Source: Antitrichia curtipendula
Lineage: Eukaryota; Streptophyta; Bryopsida; Hypnales; Leucodontaceae
Direction of reading: 5' to 3'
DNA: 64,000 bases
Assembly (NCBI GenBank): GCA_951230915.1
Contig: OX579637.1
Location: forward strand, 19,406,001 to 19,470,000
In this document: in pieces, positions 56,220 through 64,000 of the stretch
How positions within the stretch are numbered: the first letter of the stretch is position 1
Layout of the letters: each line of letters opens with the position of its first letter
Translations under genes and position numbers: made by a program
Notes under the pieces: model-generated
Database searches by the model: none
Seen by the model: the letters and a program-made list of their open reading frames with translations, nothing else
Told to the model about the DNA's origin: nothing

Positions 56220-57075
56220 GCTAATCTTCACATTTTGGTCTACGACAATCCCCTGCAAAGAAGAAGCCTACTCTTGTTGTGGAGGATATTAAAGATATAT
56301 CCTCAGAAGAAGATAACGATGGGGACAATCCCGACTTTGGCAATGAAGGGCTGGATGGCTTTCCCACGCCAACAAGCCGTCCTCTTGCAGATGTATGAGG
56401 GTCCTTTGCATCTTCCATGCTACCACCAGCATCGCAGACTCCAAACACTCCATGTGGATGGCCACAAAAAAAGGCGATGAAGGATACAATTGCCAGTGTT
56501 GTAAAGTAGTTGGCAGAGATTTAAGAGAGACTGTAGAGTCAATTGCAAAAATGCAGGTGCAGCAAGAGTTGGCCTAGAAGAGTGCCATGGTGGCACTTGC
56601 ATTGATGAAAGAAGACCACGCTAGGGAGCAGCTCCAGAACATGGAGATGCACAAAAGCACACAAGGTTGGATGGAAAGGGAGTTGCAAACAAACAGGGAA
56701 TTCATAGAGAACATGTTCAAGAGCATGGCCTATCCCATTGCTTCACATCCATCCGCAATGTAGTCACCGCAATTATTGCTTGGAGGCAAACCATCTGGCT
56801 TTAATAACAGTGGTGCATCTAGCCATGAAGCGGCACCAGACATGACTCCTTCTCTGCCTATCCATGCACTGGTGCAGCCACCATTACTTCCTACGGAAGA
56901 ACCTGTGGCAGATCCTAGTCCTTTGACTGAGATTCATGTAGCAGCAACCGCCGATATCCAAAGTGGACATGAGATAGCGACATCGGCCCCAACTAAAGAG
57001 ATTGTGGTTGGACAAAACTTGATTGTGGTTTTTTCTGGGGCCACTGGAGATCCACCAATTAGTTGTGCCCAATGA
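56220..57075 (+). pseudogene. Element C ORF1 exon 3, remaining piece
   Basis: The frame reads TLVVEDIKDISSEEDNDGDNPDFGNEGLDGF, the acidic stretch equivalent to DIVDLDGDDDDVMDWVD of element A. It then runs through several stops to MVALALMKEDHAREQLQNMEMHKSTQGWMERELQTNREFIENMFKSM, the helical/coiled-coil segment equivalent to A's NEEQAKARMEEREE...DLMKQFLDNL. The last open part (56776-57075) is Pro/Ala/Thr-rich and ends ISCAQ-stop. Non-functional. Confidence 0.55.
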
Positions 57076-57098
57076 TCACTTGTTCTTTTCATTGTAGT

Positions 57099-57119
57099 TT
57101 CAGCTCGACTTGAGCTAAT
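57099..57119 (+). promoter_or_regulatory. C-type palindrome between ORF1 and the NIF-like pseudogene
   Basis: Left arm TTCAGCTCG, centre ACT, right arm TGAGCTAAT. It is placed as the A-type site at 12539-12557 is in element A, just after the end of ORF1. Confidence 0.8.
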
Positions 57120-57734
57120 GTGTATGATGGAGTGAAAGCTATAATTGTCTTGCTCGAAATATAGCTTGCTTTTGTTTTTGGCGGAGCACCATTTTAAATG
57201 GTGTCAACCGTAGGATTCAAGGTTTTCATACTAATTTTGTACTTTGAAATTCATTCCATGAGCATGTAATTTCATTTCCTCATTTTTCAATGGCAGGCCT
57301 TGAAAATCTCCAAAATGTGTCTGAACCATGTGAATCTCGTTCTGCAAAAAGTCTTTGACAATCTCTCCTGGATCCTTTTAACGTGGATGACATCCCACTG
57401 CGCACTGCCCATTCCAAGGATTTCATTAAGTCCATGGCTTGTTCGGATCCTACGTCTGCCAGACTTGAAGACATTATTGAAACTTCAAGTTCCACGCTGT
57501 CAAAGGTACAATGTGCTCCTAATTGGTAATATGTATATTGGATTTGTAGCGTAGATGTGCTCCAGTTGCTAGACTTAGGGCGTTCTTGTGATTTCACTTG
57601 ACTTTTGTTATTAGCCATTTTCTCGACCGTAATTGGTGGCGTATTTGTCCATTTTTAAATAGGAATTTTAATGTATCGTGGTTCGTCATTCATTGAGGTC
57701 TAGAGGGGTGGAGAAGTAGACCAATGTAGTCCTA

Positions 57735-58390
57735 GACCTTAATGGAATTCTTTGTGTGGCCAACAATTAGAAGTCTAAGGGTTAGTAAGGCATTTCAACT
57801 ACCAATCGGAGCCACATTCTGCCACAATTGCTGTGATTGTGGGGCTGAAACCGATGTAAGTCCGACCCAATTGCTTCACATTTCTGAAGGAGTTAGAAAA
57901 AATAGCATATGTCTTAGTGTGGAGCTCCATGAAGAAGTCAACCACTAAAGAGATTGCAAAATATCTCTTCCGAGATGAAAAGATGTCTGTCCACATTCTC
58001 GGGCAAGACTCTTATAAGACTATTAAGTACAAGGATAGGGCTGAGAGGTTGACATCCTATAAAAAACCGGAACGGACAAAGATTTGTTCCTTAAAAATCT
58101 GGATTCAATCATCACTGGCTTTCAAGGGAGTTTCACTTATTACAATACTATCGTAGTAGACGACAACCTTTGAAAGCACATCATGAACAACTCGAAAAAC
58201 GTCATTTTGCCAAATTCTTGGACAAATCAGGGAAATGTGAACAAGGACACATATCTATTCAATATCCTACTTCCTTGATTCAAACGCTTGCATGTAAATT
58301 GCAACAAGGGGCTGAAGTTGTTTCAAACAAATTGACCAAGGAGAATTGGACAAAGGATGCTTTGTGAGGAAAGGATTTGCCGAGAATACA
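57735..58390 (+). pseudogene. FCP1/NIF-type HAD phosphatase-like pseudogene of element C
   Basis: The + strand reads TNVVLDLNGILCVANN (motif I, again DLNG), then after frame changes VWSSMKKSTTKEIAKYLF and HILGQDS (57917-58000), and NTIVVDDNL-stop-KHIMNNSKNVI (motif IV, about 58140-58205). All three have counterparts in the open frames of A and B. There are many stops and at least two frameshifts. The DLNG sequence is conserved in all three copies even though the rest has diverged. Confidence 0.75.
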
Positions 58391-58456
58391 GCAAGCTCAT
58401 AGAAGTGGTCCAAAGGTCCACTAGTGTTAATTAGCCCAAAGACTAGAGGTATGTAG

Positions 58457-58583
58457 TTTAGCTCAGAGTGGGCTGATCTGTAGCATATGCATGCACATTG
58501 TTCTATCGTTTTTAGTCGGATGTGGTTGAGCTCTACTTGAGCTGATTTGAAGCTCAGCTTAACTTCAGTTGATGGGCAATTAT
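58457..58583 (+). promoter_or_regulatory. C-type palindromes downstream of the NIF-like pseudogene
   Basis: TTTAGCTCA/GAG/TGGGCTGAT at 58457-58477 and TTGAGCTCT/ACT/TGAGCTGAT at 58526-58546. A weaker pair of arms (AGCTCAGCTT...AACTTCAGTTGAT) follows at about 58551-58573. They lie in what would be an intron or spacer before gene 3. Confidence 0.65.
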
Positions 58584-59059
58584 CTTGTGCTTACTTTCTT
58601 ATGCATCTCTGCTCTAATTGCGTCCTCTTTTGTAAGTGTGCGGAATGTATTCTCTAATGTACACTCTTTGTTTTTTAGAGACTCAATGCGTCCACATCCC
58701 CTAGAGCAGATAGTCAACTTCATTGCCAAGCCTCTGCTGACTCGATACTGGACTACAGGCAATATGTAATACCTAGTACAGGGAATTTCTTATGTAGTTA
58801 ATGTACTTATTTTGTAGCGCAAATACACGTATTCTTTGGGTTGGTTTATGCCAAATGTCCATGGTTGGACAATGAACGAGAACCGCTAGAATATGCCATA
58901 TATGCTTGCCAACTCACCAAAAAGTGGCCCTTCTTCCACCTACTTTGTGAATGGTTCAATGAATGGTTGAGTTGTTGAGTAGTCATAATTGTCTTCTCTA
59001 GCCACTTTGTTATCTATATGCATATGTATATTAATAATTCAGTTAGAGTCTGTTCGCGA

Positions 59060-59608
59060 TTATCTTTGAGTTGAAGCTGAAGATTGATACTGTATTATAA
59101 TAGTTTCGCTACGTTGTTAGAGTTATATGGTCTTGAGGTTAATCACCACAGTGATTATGTGGTATATTTGATTGAGGGGAGAATACGTTGCAGATTGATT
59201 GTAGGATTAATTTAAAGATTAGATGTTGTGACCAGTTGGATTCCTCAACTCAAAGATAAGCGCTTTTACATTTCTTAATTATATGTCTTCTACTTAGGGT
59301 GACATATTTGTTTATCTTAACGCATACATTTAGTTTTGAATTAGCTTTGATTTGAAGATAAGTTTCTAATTTGTTGATATTTATTAAGATTAAAAGCTCA
59401 CTTCCTATGTATTTAAATTATGTCTATGTATACTTGTTATCTTTGAGCCAAAAATAACATTTTAAATTTTTTATTGCGTTGCTACTTTTATTATTTTAGG
59501 GCCCTATCATTTGGATTCCTCAAGAAAACTTTATATCAGTTATTTATTGTTACTTGTTTTATTATCTTTAGGTCAAAGATAATTATCTTTGACCTAACTA
59601 TAAATAGG
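59060..59608 (+). promoter_or_regulatory. Relic of a B-type palindrome array with TATA box
   Basis: Six B-type sites, mostly decayed: 59060-59084, 59241-59260, 59341-59361, 59437-59457, 59562-59582 (left arm TTATCTTTA, centre GGT, right arm CAAAGATAA) and 59583-59603. The last two are adjacent and run into TATAAATAGG at 59599-59608, the same order of palindrome and TATA box as in element B at 30690-30720. No ORF1 sequence follows, so this is probably an orphan promoter region of a B-related element. Confidence 0.65.
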
Positions 59609-61276
59609 CCATTATAAGCCGAGTGTAGTGCCTCTTTAATTTTATTTTTTTACAAATGCGGATTTATATTTTTATGCTTTATTATAATTTTAGACGTTTG
59701 TTGACATCTTTTTTGCAATTTTCTTTCTTTTACAAATTTGTAGAGTCGTAGACACGAACTGGACTAATGTACTAGCTTGGAACCACAGCAACCATAGACA
59801 TCTACATTAGCTTATAACCATGAATCTCTCACCTGCAACTTGTTATTTGGAAGAAGACTAAATTGAAACTCAGTTCTTCTACACTAAAACAATGCTCCAA
59901 CAAAATCTGCACCCAACATGTATTTTCAAAATCAAAATTGAAGTTTGATTTCCAAATTCTACTTTATAATAGAGGCCAAAAAGCACAAATACAAACAAAA
60001 TCAAAGAATAAAAAATCCTAGTCCATCAAAAAGCCTCAACCGAGGCCTCAACAAAGAGTCTTAATCCAGTCAAGAAATAGACACACATAATGCACAATCT
60101 TTGAACTCCAACACCAAAATGCACAAAGAAGCAAAATCCAATAACACTATCACAAGAAGCAGAGCAGCAAGTTCAAATGAAATTTGTATCACTATTTGCC
60201 AATAATTGCTCCTAAATCTAGGCAGCAACCACACCAAACTTAAAACCCCTAAATCCGCAACTGAATCCTTCAAAATTGTGACCTACCAATCAATGTATAA
60301 CCACTTGATTTGCAAGCCACTTAATCTGAAAGTGCCTAATCAATGTGCAAGCATGCAACGTTTTCCAATTCTTCATCTACAATATTCCAATTCTCCATTT
60401 ACACAAAAAACACAAAGATGAAAGAATCGTCGCACATCCTGCAACCAACAACATACTCCATAAATTTAACCTCCCATTCTCCAAATGTAACCTAAACTTC
60501 AGCATACAACAATAAAAATGGGCGACATTGAGAAAAAGGAACCCTCGCTGTGACTTGCAAGACAATATCTTGGTCGCCAAGCACAAAAAAATAAATCAAA
60601 CTTGAACAAGTCGTCCGCCACCAAGCGTGCAACATCACATTTCCAAGAATGACAAGATCACAAGATCAGATCACCAAAGAATCACTAGAGAATAGCGACA
60701 AATCACCAGAGAATAGCAGCAATAGTGCAACTATGGATTGGGAAACAAAAACAACAAAACTAAACTCTAACTCACAGTTGCGACTCTACAATCCCGATCT
60801 AACCCTCCCAAACCGGCCCAAGCCAATGCCCCCCATATCTCAGTTGACCGTACTTGACCCCACCTTATTCTCCCATACCCTCCCATACCCAACCCTTTTG
60901 TATCCTCCCATATCCAACATTTCCAAATCCAACTCTTTCCAACCCATCCAATAATTTAGTTTTCAAAATAATGTGCACTTTAACCCGTCAACAAAAGGCT
61001 CATAAATGTGGAAATCTTATATTTTGTCACTATGTAAATTGGAAGTGAAATAATTGTACATGACCTTCATTTTTCTCGTAGAATTGGGAGGATGAATGGT
61101 AGGCATAAGAAATGAAGGTGGATAGTTTGTAGGCATAAAACTACTGCAACTACTGTAATTGACAAATATTATTTTCCTATTTTCTTTTTTGAATAAAAAA
61201 AAAATTTTGAGATTTTTTTTTTCCGAAGAAATAGACTTGTCTTTGCACCAAGAGTTTCCTTGTTTTGTATTTCAAC
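59609..61276. other. Non-coding spacer
   Basis: No supportable gene. It includes an A/C-rich stretch (59880-60760) with many CAAAATC/CACAAA phrases and a C-rich simple sequence of CCCATACCC type at about 60850-60960. Short frames such as 60649-60954 (+) are low-complexity. Confidence 0.5.
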
Positions 61277-63716
61277 TTACATAATTGTCCTTGTTATTGA
61301 GCTGAAAAGATGTAAGTGCCCAATACTGCAACTAAATGGAATTGACATGCCCTGGATCCAGATTAGGATTTGTAAGTGCACGAACAAGCCAAAATGGATA
61401 GAGGTCACCATTTGCAGGACGCACCCAATAAAGTAACCCGCATATACATCATGGCCAACACAGAAAGAAGGAGCTAGATGATCACGCCTGCAACCAACAA
61501 AAGGTGCATCTTTGGCAAACTCCTCACGTATTTGACCATTGTCTTGGTATTGGTCTTCCACTTCCTTGGCAACTTGAGAATGTGGCCAAAAGCCATCCTA
61601 CAATGTCTCATGTGCCATAAAAGGTGTGTTGAGAGTAGTTCTTACACCTTCCCAATATTTCCGCACTGGCTCATTCTTCCTTTGGAACTCTCTAGATTAG
61701 TCTTTATTAGCCATTGCCCCCCACAATGCAATGTTCTTGTGTGAATCCTTGCAAACTTCATCAAAGCAACACATTTATTGTGGTGCCAAAGGTGTAGGTT
61801 TCTTCCTTGGCACTTTAGGACGCCCTTCATTTGTCTCCTTCCACAAGTGAATTCCCCCACCTACTTTTGGCAACCAGTCAACATTGGTGCAGAAGATCTT
61901 CCATTGCATCAACGGCTAGCCATTGGAATCCTTATAAAATTTGAACTGCTGCACTTGAAAATAGCCTTGTAGAGAATCATTGCTTGTATGCAAGTATCCC
62001 TCCACAAAATGCTTGAAATCAGGAACTTCGATGATCAGATGAGGAATTTTGGGCTGCATTTTGTAATCCATGAAGGACTTCATCAACCTCGGAAGTGTGG
62101 AATAGTCATTTGTCTTCAATTTTCTACTCCAACGACCAAATAGAGCATCAATGTCTTTGTAGGTGTGTTCGACAATGAGGAAATTGATGGAAACTTCTTA
62201 ATAAACAGCTCTATAGACAAAAAGAGAGCAAAACACAAAAATCCATCAATTTTTGTTGTTGTCCAAAGTATTATCAAGTTGTAAAGTCAATGTTGGAGGA
62301 AGAGGCTTAGCTTCTACTAACTCTTCAAGAATAGACCCAAGTAAATCCGTACAAATATCTAAGCAAAATAACAAAGCCTCTGTCAATACAGAACGCCCAC
62401 TTGCTTCAAGTAGTTGTTGGGATGAATGTTTGGCTCGCAACTCCAAATCTTGCAACAACTTCGCGATGGATCCAATGGTATGGTTGGAATTTGTGGGAAA
62501 GATGTCTAAGCCGTAGTGCGCATATTGTACGTCTCCATGACCATGATCAATTATGCCCGTATTAGCTACCGGCGTCTTCATGAAATAATTGTTTCCCTTG
62601 CTTTTGTGAGAAAAATGGGGAGAAGTTATCTTGAAGTAATATACCTATCACAATATCCACAATCTGCAAAACTATCACCTCTAGCCTTTGGAGCGTACTC
62701 TGGAAATGATTGACGCCTAATGTTGCTCAATCCGCTAACTTAAATATTTTGCAATTCCAGTGCCGAATTCACACTATTGATCTTTGGCAAATTGTCCTTC
62801 ATAGTTGACCATAGAAGGCATTTTCTCCCCGAACATCAAATTCTTTGTTTTGTACAACATAGCATCCGCTTCATTGTCCACCAATAATTGAAGAGTGGCC
62901 GTTGCTTGCAAAGTGTGTGTCTAGGCTTCTTCATCTCTAAGTTTCCGTGATGCTCCAGTTTGTCCTCTTTCTTGGCATTCTCTTTGTATCTATAATAGGT
63001 AGCTTTAGATATTCCATGGATATGGCAGTAAGCCGAGGGACAAACTTCATGCTTGGATAAGGTAATCATTTGCCTACTATTTTCATCATGGTGGGTTTGA
63101 CCGTGCACGTCAAGCAAACGCGACTTTTGAGTGTAAATTCAACCATCGACATACATTATAGATTGAATGGCTTGAATTTGCCCCCGCAAAAAAGATAGTA
63201 CACAGTTTTTGGCTAGCATTCTTTGCTGGACACTTCAGCAATTGATTGCAAGGTGAGTAGGACTTCTTTTGAGGGGAGGCTATTAGGCTCCTTCCTCTCC
63301 CACAAGCTTTCATAGGAACAAACTCAAGTTCAAACACACCGCCCGGACTTGTTGATTGTTGCTCTAAGAAGACACGTTTGTTTGTGATCTTACAAATTAG
63401 CACCGTTCAAGTAGACACACAAAATGGACAAAGAGTGCATTGATCAAATCCACTCTGAAGGAACTTCTTCCTTGCACAAGGACTCCGCAATATGAATTGC
63501 GACTCGGTTGTCACCAAGCAGTTCACCATCCATGTCGATGACAAGATTTGTATCAACGTTGTGACAACTTCTTCTTGCAACATCCACCTCCACTTCATTT
63601 TTTAGCGTGACGCCCTTGGTGTACCAAAAAGTACGAGTTATTTTCTTATGAGGAGCGACACCAGGAGACAAAGTTGGCATTAGAGTTATAAGCTCGTTCA
63701 AAACAGGAGTATCCAT
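61277..63716 (-). pseudogene. DUF7869-type element protein, copy 3 (decayed)
   Basis: Read on the minus strand from ATG 63716 (MDTPVLNELITL), the pieces follow copy 2 in order: DLVIDMDGELLGDNRVAIHIAES; IQAIQSIMYVDG-stop then KSRLLDVHGQTHHDE; VCPSAYCHIHGISKATYYRYK; EYAPKARGDSFADCGYCD; MIDHGHGDVQYAHYGLDIFPTNSNHTIGSIAKLLQDLE; LQLDNTLDNNKN; IDALFGRWSRKLKTNDYSTL; VPDFKHFVEGYLHT; EDQYQDNGQIREEFAKDAPFVGCRRDH. The GHTHEDID motif is damaged by stops near 62170. Many stops and frameshifts show it is older than copy 2, but it supplies the ancestral residues (for example Arg in LFGRWS) that reveal the mutations in copy 2. The 3' end is truncated near 61277. Confidence 0.7.
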
Positions 63717-63773
63717 TATGTTAATACAAGTACACAATTTTAGTTTGAGAGAGGAACATATTATAGAGTCCAA

Positions 63774-64000
63774 AAGATTGAATTAGTAAGTCCAGATAAT
63801 TGAAGGCCACAACATCTTTGAGACAAGGATAAGATTTAAAATAATTACATGATAGCATCATTCATGCACTTGAACTACATTAAAAATATTGTGAATACTT
63901 GTCCCAATGAAGACATTGGAACAGAAAATGAATGTATATGAAATTTAATTTCTTAATGAAATTAGCTCTCTTAAGCATTCAGATTTATCGTCAAATCAAA
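63774..64000. other. A+T-rich flank
   Basis: Nothing recognisable in the last bases of the window apart from ordinary A+T-rich DNA upstream of the copy 3 start. Confidence 0.5.

Larger units (their letters stand above)
44600..58800 (+). mobile_element. Element C: third copy, split by two insertions
   Basis: Leader with TAGGGTTT-type motifs (44750-44880), C-type palindromes, ORF1 pieces (45651-46050, 49441-50420, 50626-51960, 52130-52236, 56220-57075) and a NIF-like pseudogene (57735-58390). One insertion of about 3.4 kb lies inside exon 1 and one of about 4 kb (CCGGA-type element) inside exon 3. It is the most decayed of the three copies, with many stops and frameshifts. No gene 3 was recognised with confidence downstream of the NIF part. 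Confidence 0.65.

Overview
The window is nuclear DNA from a streptophyte plant. It shows GT-AG introns, TATA boxes, long A+T-rich spacers, Arabidopsis-type telomere repeats (TTTAGGG) and a CACTA-type MITE. The mix of piggyBac and of elements whose protein ends in a GHTHEDID motif would be unusual in flowering plants, so a seed-free land plant or streptophyte alga is my guess. I see no ordinary housekeeping gene. Almost all recognisable coding sequence belongs to repeated elements in different states of decay, nested and separated by A+T-rich DNA.

Three divergent copies of one element make up the core. Element A lies at about 6.3-15.0 kb, element B at about 29.4-39.0 kb and element C at about 44.6-58.8 kb, split by two large insertions. 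All are on the + strand in the same order: (1) a long spliced ORF1 with a conserved N-terminal domain, a ParB-like NGQH..EAS motif, a long middle part, a methyltransferase-motif-I-like stretch (FAGxK..CAA) and an acidic, coiled-coil tail; (2) an FCP1/NIF-type HAD phosphatase-like protein with DLNG in place of DxDG; (3) in A and B, a small protein with a GVVDSPP...SPSPLK motif. The first two introns of ORF1 sit at the same phase-0 positions in all copies.

Each element is sprinkled with its own 19-21 bp interrupted palindrome, found mainly upstream of ORF1, inside introns and between genes. All share a 9-3-9 layout and a core TCR-AST-YGA, but the outer 6 bp of each arm are element-specific: TTTAAC (A), TTATCN (B), ATCAGC (C). 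I count about 12, 14 and 10 sites. This suggests a protein and its DNA motif diversifying together, formally like the VANC anti-silencing proteins and motifs of Arabidopsis VANDAL transposons, or like ParB/parS sites. I regard this as the previously undescribed system in the window.

Other elements: three copies of an element with a DUF7869-like DDE-type protein (15.3-16.5 kb +, 22.2-25.1 kb -, 61.3-63.7 kb -); two copies of an element with a putative-plant-transposon-like/gag-like protein and dense CCGGA motifs (18.1-21.2 kb +, 52.2-56.2 kb -, the second inserted in element C and with an intact 637-691 aa ORF); a piggyBac transposase pseudogene (39.6-41.1 kb); a 191 bp CACTA MITE inserted in element B (35.5 kb); a relic of B-type palindromes with a TATA box (59.06-59.61 kb); and an A+T-rich repeat of about 175 bp. 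Most ORFs carry nonsense codons, many of the kind CAG/CAA/CGA to stop or TGG to stop, as expected from C-to-T decay of methylated cytosines.
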